Shown: positions 33,234-44,309, counted from the stretch's first letter. The stretch: DNA of 64,000 bases from Rhizomys pruinosus (GCA_009823505.1 VZQC01003052.1:2830701-2894700), one strand, 5' to 3'. Notes: generated from the letters alone by a model not told the origin. Made by a program: numbers and translations.

Positions 33234-33452
33234 TTTTTTAATTTAATTTTGTATGTGTATGAATGTACTGTCTGCATGTAGGTTTGTGCACCCATGTTGT
33301 GCAGTGCCACGGAGGTCAGAAGAGGGTGTTGGATTCCCCTGGAACTGGAGTTAAAAATGGTTTTCAGACGCCACGTGGGTGCTGGGGATCAAACCCGGGT
33401 CCTCTGCAAGAGCAGTCGGCGCTCTTAACTGCTAGGCCATCTCTCTAGCCCC
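33234..33452 (-). mobile_element. B2 SINE (short form)
   Basis: Antisense B2 from 'gtatgtgtatgaatgtactg' to 'atctctctagcccc'. It inserted directly after an older SINE end, 'ttccccagcccc'. Confidence 0.94.
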
Positions 33453-33679
33453 TAAATGTATCATTGTAATATTTTAAAATTTTAAAGTAAACTAAGGAGG
33501 AAAAAAAATTTCAAAGATGTAGAATATTCTGGATGGCAGCATAAGAACTTTAAGTGTAGGGTATCTGGAGATGGGAACTACAAGGCTGAGGAACCGGAAG
33601 CAGTGAGACTTCTTGGATATTGCTTTGTTCCTATTAGAAATTTTCATGTCTACACATGACTTATTTAAAAGAAACAAAA

Positions 33680-33790
33680 ATTGGTGTGGTGCCTCTTGCC
33701 TGTAGTTCCAGCCACCAGAGGCTGAGGCAGGGGGACTCTCACTAGTTCTAAGCCAGCCAAAGTTACATAGTAAGACTCTGTCTCAAAAAC
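33680..33790 (+). mobile_element. Old B1-like SINE
   Basis: 'gcctgtagttccagccacca' and 'aagactctgtctcaaaaac' show an early B1-type monomer, more diverged than its neighbour. Confidence 0.7.
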
Positions 33791-33795
33791 ATAAT

Positions 33796-33978
33796 CGCTG
33801 GCTGTGGTGGTGCACGCCTTTAATCCCAGCACTCGGGAGACAGAGGCAGGTGAATCTCTGTGGGTTCAAGGCCAGCCTGGTCTACAGAGCGAGCTCCAGG
33901 CCCGCTGGGACTAAAGGGAGACCCTGTCTCGAAAAGACAAAAACAAAAACAAAACAAAAAAAAAACCCACAAAAAAAC
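33796..33978 (+). mobile_element. B1 SINE
   Basis: Full-length sense B1 ('ggctgtggtggtgcacgcct' to 'accctgtctcgaaaagac') with an (AAAAC)n tail. It lies next to an older B1 in the same orientation. Confidence 0.94.
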
Positions 33979-34022
33979 CCCACTATAAATAATCCCCCAA
34001 ATCCCAAACAAGAAGCTTCTTT

Positions 34023-34150
34023 GTGGTGTTTTGTTTGGTTTTGTTTTTCTGTTTAGACGGTGTCTTGTTACATAACTTAAGCTGGGCTTAAACTTGATAG
34101 TCTCCTGTTTTGATCTCTTGAGTGCTGGGATACAGGCCTATGCTACTATG
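34023..34150 (-). mobile_element. Old B1 SINE fragment
   Basis: 'agacggtgtcttgttacata' and 'cttgagtgctgggatacagg' are decayed antisense B1 landmarks. Confidence 0.6.
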
Positions 34151-35634
34151 TATGGAAATTACCATATTTCCCAGCTATATAATTCCTGGGCGTATTTCCA
34201 ATGAACTGGATATCCTGCTACAGAGATACTTGCTCATCTCTGTTCATTGATGTGCCAGTCATTATTGTCCAGAGATGGAAACAGCTTCAGTGTCCCTCAA
34301 CTGGTATGGATGATTAAAATGTGGTACATTTACATAATGAGTATTATTTAGCAGCAAAGAAATATGAAATTGTGAAATTCATGGATAAATGGATGGAGCT
34401 GGAAGTAATCAATCTGAGTAACCCAGACCCAGAAAGACAAATGCTATTATGCTCTCTCTCATACGTGGATGCTAGCTTAGACTATTTAGATGTATGTATT
34501 TAAAGTAAAGTACTCAAAGAAGTCAGGAAATGATTAAGGGGTCATGGGGGGACTTCAAGAAAAGGGGAAAGGGAATAATGAAACTGGAAAGGTTAAATGA
34601 GGTACGAATGGGAAGGGAGGGAAAGGCGGGGAGGAAGGGGAGGAATAACTAACACCAAAAACCTTTGAAAATGTCATATGGAAACCTATTGCTATAGACG
34701 TTTCCTAAAATATATACATACACAAAAGAAAGTTGCTTTTTTTAATGAGTTTAAATGTTCTCCTGTAAAGGGGTGGGGAGGAGTATGCCTCTTCCAGACA
34801 CCACAGGCCATCAAATTACAGGCCCAATGCCAGGTATGAGTTACTGCTTTTTGAGCTGTTATTATCAGTGGGGTCCCAGAGGACTCACCCCCCCCCCAAA
34901 TAATACCCCCAACAAAAGTATTCCCTTTGCTTTTCAGTATTCTCCAGGATTTGGGTGGTAAGACCCTTATTGTTGCAGACATCTCATACTTGATTCAAAG
35001 ACCATGGAGAATGGAAGCTGGTATTTATCTGGAATCTTTGTCTTTACTGGCTAGCTTTCATAATGCTAGAAGCTTTTGTGCAAGCTACTGAAGGAGAAAT
35101 GTTATCATCAGTCTTACGGAGTTGTGGACCCTGTGAGCTACAATAAAGACTGGCCTGGCAAAATATGCCACTGGTATAACAGTGGGTGAATATCATGGGA
35201 GTGAACAGCTTTCTAATTGATTTAAAGCCTGCTCCATAAGATGGTACTTATGCCTAGACCATTAACTGAGCCAAAAGCCCATGTCTGACTAAGTCACAGG
35301 CCCTAGGGGGGAACCCAATACTACTGTTCTGCTAAATGGCCTTAGTAATAAACTGCCCCTGTGTTTTTATCCTTATACTCATAGATTATCACATCTCTTA
35401 GTCCCCATTAGAGAAGTTTCTTTTAGCAGTACATGGCAGTTAATACAGAGACCCACACTTGGTCAACATGCAGAGATGAGACTGTGGAGTGGTCAGCTCC
35501 ATTGTGACATCTGTATCACATCTCCTCCCATAAAGGCTCAGGGATCATCTCGGAAGAGGGAAAAGAAAGACTTCAAGAGACAGAGGTAGTGGACATCTGC
35601 AGGAAACAGTATTTGCTGGATATGACTGCCCCAT
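34151..35634 (+). mobile_element. L1 LINE 3' UTR, left part of interrupted copy
   Basis: Sense L1 ('attcctgggcgtatttccaa', 'cagacccagaaagacaaatg') continuing into the long rodent-type 3' UTR ('actactgttctgctaaatgg', 'ggctcagggatcatctcgg'). It stops at the provirus and resumes at 42024. The same 3' UTR occurs at 58-59.9 kb without an insert. Confidence 0.8.
35629..35634. repeat. Target-site duplication of the provirus, left
   Basis: CCCCAT directly abuts the LTR and matches 42024-42029. Six base pairs is the usual length for class II (ERVK-type) integrase. Confidence 0.9.
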
Positions 35635-36061
35635 TGTCCCCTGTCTGCGGGGGCAGTAATCCGCAGGTACCCGAAGGAGACCCCAAGACCTGTAAGGTGG
35701 GCGAGAGAAAGGAGCGAGACCCTGCGAGCTTTTGTCAAGGTCTAATTTTATTGATCACAAGTATTTATCTTGCAGAAGGCAGGAAATAGGGAGGGGGTGG
35801 GTGAAACAGGGTAATCAATCAGTCGGGCTATCTGTCGTCAGAGGAGGGTCTGTTTTTTGCAAGATCACTGAGTTGAGACATCGGGCTGGAGTATCTGGTG
35901 ACTTTTGCTGCACGTCCGCACCCAGCTCTTGGGAAAGGCTGGTGGCTTTTACTGCACGTCCGCACCCAGCTCTTGGAAAAGACTCGAGGTGACAATTCAC
36001 AGAGTCAACTTCCTTGTAAGCAAGCTCAGCATAAGCAAGCTAAAGCCTGTGGCTCCTTACA
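35635..36061 (-). repeat. 3' LTR of the provirus (427 bp)
   Basis: Read on the minus strand, it has a U3 with two 44-bp tandem units (35902-35945 and 35946-35989). A TATA-like GATAAATAC (35761-35769) and AATAAA (35747-35752) follow, and the end is GGGGACA. It lacks six bases between the TATA-like box and AATAAA that the 5' LTR has. Confidence 0.93.
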
Positions 36062-36075
36062 TATCCCCCTTCTTT
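36062..36075 (-). other. Polypurine tract
   Basis: Minus strand AAAGAAGGGGGATA sits directly before the 3' LTR, the site where plus-strand DNA synthesis starts in retroviruses. Confidence 0.88.
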
Positions 36076-36419
36076 AAATTAAGAAGGTATGGATAAGTAT
36101 CAGGCAGAGTGGCATCTGCAGCCAATTATGTGACCGTCCCTGTCTTAGGTTTGACCTCTACAAGACCCTCTTCCTTACCCATCTTTGGACACCCTGTCAC
36201 CCTCAGGGCTCCTGTCTTAGGTTGGTAAGAGGGGAGAGGAAGTTGCCCATCTTTGGGGCGGCCACCTGGGCTGGTACTCGTAAAATTTGAGATAAGCAAG
36301 GCCAGTAGCTGAAAGCCTGAATAGGTAAAGCTTTGGCATCCAGCATCCTTTTACAAAAAGAGGGGGAGCCCCACTTGTAAAGGTGGGTCTTCAAGTATCT
36401 ATGTTCATATTTTGAACAA

Positions 36420-36610
36420 CCCAAGGTTCCCATAGTTCAGTCCATATTGTTGTAATCTCACAATTCACCCCAGTCTCTCCGCAGCCCTTGCATTCTACCA
36501 CGCCTCCTCTTCCGCAAGTTGGTCCCTAGGCTTTGGGAGAGGGGCACAGGCGGGTGAGAAGCAAAGCAGCGTTTTCTCTGGAGATGTTTTTTACTCCAGT
36601 TAGGTTGTTT
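36420..36610. repeat. Provirus interior shared with other loci
   Basis: 'cacaattcacccc', 'cctcctcttccgcaag' and 'gaggggcacaggcgggtgag' recur with changes at 62640-62790 and 60140-60310. The shared text has the same plus-strand orientation in all three. Confidence 0.6.
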
Positions 36611-38254
36611 CCCTTCATGGGTTGACAGCTTATCCAGGGTACCTTTGTAATCCTACTAACAAAGTACAAGCAATTAGATGGACAGGCATTTAAACAATGT
36701 TATTATGGCAAGCTAGGCTGTGAGCATAGACACAGATGTTTGGATGGTATGTTAATCCATAAGCTGTGATTTCTCTATAAAAGATGACAAGTTCTTATTG
36801 TGGCTCATATAATCTTCTAACCACTAGAGGACATAAGCTTATGGCATCAGCCATGAATTATTCCTCCAAGGAGAGAGCTAATAGCCAATTAGATTTGGGA
36901 TATGTATAGACACATGGCTGCCACTGTTGCACAGTATCTCCAGGCAGTTGAGGTGTAGCTATACTGACAGAGGAGTCTTGCTTGACTCAAGGAGACCAAT
37001 ATTTTGCTTTATAGCATTAGTGGCCTTTGGTAATGTTCTCTGGCATTCCAGAGGCCAACTGTACATTAGCAACTGATGTCTCAAAATATTTTTTCATGCT
37101 TACACCTGGTCTTTGACAACAGGGACTTACCACCTTACTCTTTGTAGACGTCCCATCTTTTACAGGCAAAAGGCCTTTATAATTTGAGGGGGGCTTGGAT
37201 TCCCCCAGCCAACATCTCCTTGGCAGGACAATCCACTGCTGACATCAGAGCTCTCCTGTAATAACATATTGTGCTCAATTGTACCACTTATAAATTACAT
37301 TTATATTTAGCTTTAGATAGAGAACCATCCTTGTACAGTTTCCATGCCTATCAATCAATCAAAGAAGGCAGTTATACCTGTCTCACAAGCATTTACCATT
37401 ACAACAGTTGGTTCCAATTTACAGTTGGGAAATGAAACTTTATCAGACCACATCATAAACAGTTATCCCAAACAGAATTTAGAGAAATGTTCAATGTCTG
37501 TGACTCAGGCAATCTGAGGTTTCCTTTTCTTCAATGTCCAGATGGGTCAGCCTCTCTGCTGGCATTTCTCAGTCCATCTTGCAGTCAAAGATTGTGTATT
37601 TTCAGGCATTTAGGTTGGTGTTTTCACCTGTGGGAACATACAAATCTCATCCCATTGTTAGCTTTAAGATTTTAAAATTAAAATTTTATCAAAAGTTTGG
37701 AATATAGAGGGAATATTATGCCACCTCCCTCTTTTTTGATCAATAGATGACTAAATTGTATTACAAATACCCATAAACAGGAACCAAGGTGTAAGTCTTT
37801 ATCAAATTTACCCAAACTGTTTATCCTTGACTTTATGTTTATTTGGGAAGTGAACTCAGACTTAATTTCTTTAAATTATATTACAAGGAAAGGGAAGATG
37901 TTACAAGGTGATACTGTATAACACAGAAAAATACACAGACCATTTGTGTGCCTTAATCCCAAAGCCATTGTTGGAAATTCAATACAGATTACAAATAAAG
38001 CAATTAACATCTTATATTTTTTAATTAGTTTAAATGTATTACCATTTTAAACTGTAAACCTTACAAAGTGGATGGGATTATAATAGTTGTCTTTTTCCAA
38101 GTTCTTGGCCTTTTCTAGGCCTGGCATGAAAACCTACTTTAAAGAGTTTTTAATATCTAGCTCTTAATAAAAAAAATATATATATATTTTATAGTTATTA
38201 TGTCCATCAATCAATTAAAGATTGGCTAGATATGTCCCATGAGAAGTTGTTACC

Positions 38255-38362
38255 ATCATTACCATCTTGATTAATTTTTTTATAGTTATCATCATTACCA
38301 TCTTGATCAATTTCTTTATAGTTATCATCATTACCATCTTGATTAATTTCTTTATATACATT
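38255..38362. repeat. 36-bp tandem triplicate
   Basis: Three units starting at 38255, 38291 and 38327, each with 'atcattaccatcttgat' followed by a T-rich segment. Confidence 0.93.
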
Positions 38363-39079
38363 TTATTTTTTATTTTTAAACATCTAAAACTTATTAACAC
38401 TTTAATACACTGAAAACCTGGTTGCATCTTTGTTTTAGATGTTGAAAGAGTGTAACCAGTGTAGATTTATTATTCCAAATTCCTTGATGGATAACCCATA
38501 ACCTTTGTTGAAATCGAACCATGTTTTGGCTGTTTAATATAAATTTGTGTCTTAAGATGGAAGGGCCAGTTCCAACTTAGAGGCAATGTTCTTATATTAT
38601 CATGTCTGTTAACATAATATACTTAGAACACAAAAAGTACACTCATCCATACACACATGTGCACGCACATACATACATACACACATACATACATAAGAAA
38701 GATTTGTTAGGTTAACCTGTAAGAGAAGAAAGACATATCGTTTGATGTTCAATGAAAAACATGAAATTTTTACAATCTGTTATAGGGTTATTTTTACATA
38801 ATTAGAATAAATGTCCTAGTAACTCATAAAACAGCTGAGATCCATATGTCACCTTTTAGGCCCATTTGCAACCACTTGCCTTCAATGAACCATACCCCAA
38901 ATTTATTGTTCTTTTTCTATCTTGTCCCTTCTGGTCAATTACTCCTAAGCTGTCCCTCTGCTAAGCCTAACTGACCCTATATTTACAAATCTAAAGATTG
39001 AGGATTCCCAAAAGTAGACAGGCCAAAGTTGTTTGTAGTCATGAAATGATCCATCTTGTCTTGCTATTAAGGACTTTGG

Positions 39080-39345
39080 AAGAATAATAATTATTCATAA
39101 TTACAACAATCATAACCATTATTAATTATTATTAATTATCAATAATTACCATTAACCATTATTAGTCACAACAATAATTATGAATACTAATGGTCAAAAT
39201 AGCAGCCAAGAATGAACAATTTACCGTTAGACTGAATTTTTATTAATTATTATCAATAATTATATTTAATAACAATAACTATAACTATTAATAACAATTA
39301 CTACTAATAATTAACAACAATCTATCATTAAACTGAATAATATGC
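39080..39345. repeat. TAAT-rich low-complexity patch
   Basis: Alternating ATTA, AATTATT and CAATAAT words with almost no G/C, inside the provirus. Confidence 0.85.
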
Positions 39346-40661
39346 ATACTATAAACCCAATTAAAAATTGTTAACACTAAGGGGTATAAAGCAAACATTT
39401 TCTATGAATCGAATCTATTTTTGATTATAGTTAGCTAAATAGATTTTAAACCTGTAGGACTATAATGAATTGAAAGCAGGAACTCACATTCACTCACACA
39501 TACACACAGCTTGAAGATGGGCCTAAAGAAACATAAAACAGTTTTATTCAAAGAATTTCTTATTTAAATTAAACCAAAATATCAATTTACATTGTTAAAG
39601 AGACTTTTACCAATGTTCCTTAAAAAAAAAAGACAATTTATCAGACCAAGTTTGTTTTGTTAGAACTTCAAGGCCTGTAAATTCTCCTATACTTTAAGTT
39701 AAACATGCTGAGATGGATTTGAATTGCTTAATTGATACAACTTGGTAGGGTGGAGGTCCACAGTCTGTCTCCGGAGGATTGGAATCAAAGCTGCACTTTT
39801 AAAACACAATAAACACTGCCCCAGGCTGGGCTTTTGCCTTAGACTTTATGCTTTCCAGTGAAACACAGAATACTGTAAGGCCAGCCCTTCCTCCACCAGC
39901 CACCCGCTGTTTCCAGAGCAGGAGAGGGGCACAGAACAAACATTGGGCTAGATTAACCAGAGTATCTACAAACAGCTACATGACCACCACCAAGCCTAGA
40001 ATTTACAAGCTCAATTTGCAGCATAAAGCCTTTAGGAACACCTCTATGGAATGCTTGCTGCAAAATGCTCCACGGGCATGCCTGTCTTTCCAGCCTCTGT
40101 GACCTTCCCCACCTGAACTGTGACCAGAAGGGGAAGCCAGGACCCCAGGTTGTAGGGCAAATTTCAACATTTCAAAACCTCTAGAAGGCAATTGATGGGA
40201 GAGGAGGGGCTCCTGTCACAATTTCTCTGAATACCCACCACCTGGGAAGGCTGGGGAAGCAACAGATGCCCCCAATCCAGGGAAGCCAAACCAGCACTCA
40301 CGGGCTGCATAATCATGTCCCTTCAAGTGGGTGAAAACCCACAAGAGAATGCAAGCCTATCAGAGAAAGGGTCTCTGGCACACAGGCCAAATCTCCATCC
40401 ACAGGCTCACCACGAGTCAATAGGAGAATTTCCTCTGCGTTCATCCTTATCCCATGCCTTCACTGATTTGAAGATGTTAAACTTTCTCCATGCCACAACT
40501 TGAAACGCAACAGCCATGGCAAACCACAGCACACAGTCAACAAACACATGCCATACATCACAAAACAATTCCTCCTGGAACATAGCTTCCTTGAAAATGT
40601 AATTTCCTATCTTGCAGAGATTCTAGCTTACCAAACTGGTCTCCAAGACCCACAGGTCCCT

Positions 40662-40796
40662 CTTTTTTTTTGAGACAGGGTCTCCCTGTAGCCCCATCCT
40701 GGAGCTCACTCTGTAGACCAGGCTGGCCTTACAAAGATCCGCCTGCCTCTGCCTCCCAAGTGCTAGGATTAAAGGCATGCACCACCACGCCTGGCT
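40662..40796 (-). mobile_element. B1 SINE inside the provirus
   Basis: Antisense B1 with small deletions ('gccccatcctggagctcac', 'ggccttacaaagatccgc'). It shows either that the progenitor carried a B1 or that one inserted afterwards. Confidence 0.92.
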
Positions 40797-41408
40797 GAAT
40801 ACCTGTAACTTTAAAACAGTTTAATTTGGAGATCAAATCCAGTCTTAACAGATAACAAATAAAACCTTTAGAAAACCAATTTAGAATTTTTTGTAGAAAC
40901 TTAGGAACCCGGGTTCAAATTAGGCCTTTGAAAAAGTTTAAGAGGCATGCTGAAAGTAAGCTTAATTTATGTGTACAATATACAATGAAAAAAACTTTGA
41001 AGTGGTCATTTTTAACAGAAACCAACACAGAGGAACACACATGAAACAAATCTCAGACACATGAGAGAACAGTTAACACACAGAGAGCTTGCAAAGACAT
41101 TTGACTTAATATAATGAGAGATTTCCTTTTTCCTTAAGGTGGGCATTAAGTTTCCTACCCGTCTTGTCCCATATTTTGGGATGAATGGAGGGGCCGTCCA
41201 ATATAAACCATGGACAGAGTCGTCCCACAATTTGAACATAAGGCTCATTATTTCCTTGGATTACTTTTTAGGCTTTAGGAACTATTCTGTGGTTTCAAGG
41301 ATAGGTGCTGAAGAAGGGGAGTTTGTAACCCCGACTCCTCTCTCCCTGAAGGCTGTCTCTCTTCCTTAGACAGCGAATGGCCCATCTCTAATTTGAGACA
41401 AAGAAATC

Positions 41409-41414
41409 ACTTAC
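41409..41414 (-). promoter_or_regulatory. Candidate leader splice donor
   Basis: Minus-strand GTAAGT in the context AAAA|GTAAGT, about 160 nt downstream of the primer binding site, where retroviral leader donors usually lie. Use in RNA is not shown. Confidence 0.5.
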
Positions 41415-41425
41415 TTTTCATCCAT

Positions 41426-41511
41426 GAGGTCCTGGCTCCGTGGGCGGCGGGCGTCTCTTTTCTTCAGTGAGATCCTGGCTCCGCAGGCGGCGGGCGTCTC
41501 TTTTCTTCAGT
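41426..41511. repeat. 43-bp tandem duplication in the provirus leader
   Basis: Two units (41426-41468 and 41469-41511) differing by a few bases, each containing 'ggcggcgggcgtctcttttc'. GC-rich against an AT-rich interior. Confidence 0.94.
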
Positions 41512-41570
41512 GTTCGACCAGCCGGTCCTTCTTGCTTCTTTGTCTGGTGGGGGGGGTCTCTGACTTCGAG

Positions 41571-41588
41571 CCCCTACATCGGGTGCCA
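41571..41588 (-). other. Primer binding site, lysine-tRNA-like
   Basis: Minus-strand TGGCACCCGATGTAGGGG lies two bases inside the 5' LTR edge and continues CTCGAA. It resembles the complement of the tRNA-Lys(CUU) 3' end (TGGCGCCCAACGTGGGGC), with several mismatches, so the primer assignment is likely but not certain. Confidence 0.7.
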
Positions 41589-41590
41589 AT

Positions 41591-42023
41591 TGTCCCCTGT
41601 CTGCGGGGGCAGTAATCCGCAGGTACCCGAAGGAGACCCCAAGACCTGTAAGGTGGGTGAGAGAAAGGAGCGAGACCCTGCGAGCTTTTGTCAAGGTCTA
41701 ATTTTATTGATCACAAGCAGTTGTATTTATCTTGCAGAAGGCAGGAAATAGGGAGGGGGTGGGTGAAACAGGGTAATCAATCAGTCGGGCTATCTGTCGT
41801 CAGAGGAGGGTCTGTTTTTTGCAAGATCACTGAGTTGAGACATCGGGCTGGAGTATCTGGTGACTTTTGCTGCACGTCCGCACCCAGCTCTTGGGAAAGG
41901 CTGGTGGCTTTTACTGCACGTCTGCACCCAGCTCTTGGAAAAGGCTCGAGGTGACAATTCACAGAGTCAACTTCCTTGTAAGCAAGCTCAGCGTAAGCAA
42001 GCTAAAGCCTGCGGCTCCTTACA
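41591..42023 (-). repeat. 5' LTR of the provirus (433 bp)
   Basis: Same order as the other LTR, with a TATA-like GATAAATAC (41723-41731) and AATAAA (41703-41708). The two are 14 bp apart here versus 8 bp in the 3' LTR because of a 6-bp indel. Confidence 0.93.
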
Positions 42024-42029
42024 CCCCAT
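42024..42029. repeat. Target-site duplication of the provirus, right
   Basis: CCCCAT, matching 35629-35634. Confidence 0.9.
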
Positions 42030-42370
42030 TGCACACATGAGCTCACAATGGCTGTGACTTTACACAGGAGACCTGAACAAGGCTAAGCCAAACAAATCCC
42101 AGCATGGATGGGGTGGGGCTCAGGAGGTCCCTCTACTAACAACTGATGACTGCTGGGGGAGGGAAGGTCAGTATTTTTTTTTTTCTTCAGTGATGCAGCC
42201 ACAAGAGATTTCTGTAGAGAGTCCTACACCCATGCATGTTCAGGGACAACTAAGTAGACTCAGTGGTTTTTTTTTTTGTTGTTGTTGTTGTTTTAAAGAG
42301 AACGTGAAGTTGAGAGGGAAGAGTGGTGTGGGATTTAAGGGACGGAAAGGAGTAGATTTGATTAAAACAC
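42030..42370 (+). mobile_element. L1 LINE 3' UTR, right part of interrupted copy
   Basis: Continues the L1 that ends at 35634: 'gcacacatgagctcacaatg', 'acacccatgcatgttcaggg', 'agactcagtggtt'. It ends in an A-rich segment next to a (TATG)n repeat. Confidence 0.75.
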
Positions 42371-42412
42371 TATGTATGTATGTATGTATGTATGTATGTA
42401 TGTATGTATGTA
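42371..42412. repeat. (TATG)n microsatellite
   Basis: About ten TATG units between an L1 end and a B2 head. Confidence 0.96.
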
Positions 42413-42413
42413 G

Positions 42414-42656
42414 AAAAGAGAGATAGCCTAGTGGTTAAGAGCACCGACGCTCTTGCAGAGGACCCGGGTTCGATCCCCAGCACCCACATGGCGGCCAAGA
42501 ACCTTCTGTAACTCCAATTCCAGGAGAACTCCAGTTCCAGGGGAATCTGAGACTCTCTTCTGACCTCTGCGGCATTGCACGACACGGGTGCACAGACCTG
42601 CATGCAGACAGTACATTCATACACATACAAAGATAAATAATAAAAAAAAAGAAAAA
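42414..42656 (+). mobile_element. B2 SINE (long form)
   Basis: Sense long-form B2, slightly altered at the start ('agagagatagcctagtgg'), with the doubled 17-bp block and an A-rich tail. Confidence 0.94.
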
Positions 42657-43103
42657 TAACTCTTAAATAATAAAGAAGAATTTAAGAAGTGGGTTTACAT
42701 TCTGGACAGAATCCTAATCTATACATTAGTGCCAACTGTGCAGTGAGTACCCTTCTGCTAATTGATAATTACCGAATTACATTTCAGTTCCTCATGAAAT
42801 TGCAAACTCTTTTGAAGGACTGAATTTAAAGCCCGATCCTTTCCTATTCCTGCTACAATGTGTAATTTCTCACAGCATCTCACTCAGAACAAACCTTTTT
42901 TTCTATACTTATGGCATGAAAACTATAAACATTAACTTATAGCAGTGGAAGAGAACTCACCAACCCCCAAAATCAGTTGCTTTGCTGGAGAGGAATCAGA
43001 TTAAAATAAACTTTATGCACGAACGGAAACTCAGTGTGTACTGTGTGGCCCATGCAGGGCACTTGTTACATATTTAGGCTTTGTATAGATTAAGGACAAT
43101 GTG
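42657..43103. other. Unique stretch
   Basis: Nothing recognised. Confidence 0.4.
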
Positions 43104-43118
43104 GCATAGTCTTCTATT

Positions 43119-43283
43119 TTATTTTTATTTTTTATTTTTTGGTCTTTTCGAGACAGGGTCTCCCTGTAGCCCCAGCTGTCCTGGAACTCACCTTGTAGAC
43201 CAGGCTGGCCTTGAACTCACAAAGATCCGCCTGTCTCTGCCTCCCAAGTGCTAGGATTAAAGGCGTGCACCACCACGCCCAGT
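43119..43283 (-). mobile_element. B1 SINE with 15-bp target duplication
   Basis: Full-length antisense B1. Direct repeats 'gcatagtcttctatt' lie at 43104-43118 and 43284-43298. Confidence 0.96.
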
Positions 43284-43298
43284 GCATAGTCTTCTATT

Positions 43299-43961
43299 GT
43301 GTCCCCCTGTCATTTCTTGCTGGGTATACCCAAGGACATTGCCCAGCCTCTCTTGTCCTCAGGGCTTAAGACACTTTTAGGAATACAGAGAATGTGTCCG
43401 CACACTCATGATTCTTGCAGCTTTTTTGATACCTCCATATTTGGCATGAATCATAGCAGGAATGGATACTCCCTTCTCTCTTGATGTTGGACATGTCCAG
43501 ATATCAATGGCAACTAGGTGTTTCCATCTCAGGAGGAAGCAGAGTGGGTGGACAGGGAAGGAAAGGATACCTTTGCTTCAACTTCCTTCTCTCTCTTGAG
43601 GCAATCACCTGATCTAGGACTGGAGAGGCAGAGGACCCTGAAATTTTCAGAAGCTTGCTTTCCACTGACATTATGGCCCTGGAGTGAGTTGCCATGGCAA
43701 TCTCAACATATTTGAGATACATGTTTGGGCATTTTTAAAACGTCTTCAGCAATTTTATGGCTTTACCTGCTCTTCTTGAAATTCTATCCACCCCTACAAA
43801 CCCTCCAAGGCTAGACGTTGTGATGTGGACAGACTCTGACTTCCTGCTCCCTCCTGTAGTAACTGGGGACTCCCTTTATTTGAATAGAGCTCTGAATGCT
43901 GAACTGAAGTCCTTAATTCTGGTTATGGATTCAGGAAATTAAATATACCCTGTGCTGACAT
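43299..43961. other. Unique stretch
   Basis: No repeat recognised. Several frames of about 60-72 aa on both strands, without domains. Confidence 0.4.
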
Positions 43962-43978
43962 AAAGAAGTGAAGAAGGG

Positions 43979-44231
43979 GGGCTGGAGAGATGGCCTAGCG
44001 GTTAAGAGCGCCGACCACTCTTACAGAGGACCCGGGTTCGATCCCCAGCACCCACATGACGGCCGAGAACCGTCTGAAACTCCAATTCCAGGAGAACTCC
44101 AGTTCCAGGAGAATCCGAGACCCTCTTCTGACCTCCGCGGCATTGCACGACACGGGTGCACAAACTTGCATGCAGACAGTACATTCATACACATACAGAA
44201 ATAAATTAAAAAATTAAAAAATTAAAAAAAA
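43979..44231 (+). mobile_element. B2 SINE (long form) with 17-bp target duplication
   Basis: Sense long-form B2, CpG-rich and close to the copy at 52499. Direct repeats 'aaagaagtgaagaaggg' at 43962-43978 and 44232-44248. Confidence 0.97.
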
Positions 44232-44309
44232 AAAGAAGTGAAGAAGGGATGCTCTTTGATTAGAAAAACAACTTCACAAGATTGGAGTCCATCATAAGGA
44301 CTCTAGTTC

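Larger units (their letters stand above)
36611..40661 (-). other. AT-rich non-coding interior of the provirus
   Basis: Four kilobases with frequent stops in all six frames. It contains an impure ACAT repeat near 38655-38697, a 36-bp triplicate (38255-38362) and a TAAT-rich patch (39080-39345). I recognise no retroviral domain, so the genes were either replaced or never present. Confidence 0.6.
35635..42023 (-). mobile_element. Full-length non-autonomous class II (ERVK-like) provirus
   Basis: A complete endogenous retrovirus copy on the minus strand. Its 5' LTR is at 41591-42023 and its 3' LTR at 35635-36061. The LTRs begin TGTAAG and end GGGACA in element orientation. They differ by five substitutions and one 6-bp indel over 427 bp (about 1.2%, counted by eye), so the insertion is young. 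CCCCAT flanks it on both sides. A lysine-tRNA-like primer binding site (41571-41588), a perfect GTAAGT donor (41409-41414) and a polypurine tract (36062-36075) are in their expected places. The 5.5-kb interior has no frame above about 80 codons on the coding strand and nothing recognisable as gag, protease, pol or env. It is AT-rich with simple repeats and contains a B1. The architecture is like mouse ETn: mobile only with proteins from another element. The family name is not established. Confidence 0.9.

Noticed and set aside
36203..36433. Minus-strand 76-aa frame near the provirus 3' end as an env remnant
   Set aside because: I could not recognise any envelope motif. It is too short to support and lies in sequence shared with non-LTR loci.
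35635..42023. Plus-strand orientation of the provirus
   Set aside because: Both LTR ends read TG...CA either way, but AATAAA, the primer site, the polypurine tract and the leader donor all fit only the minus strand.
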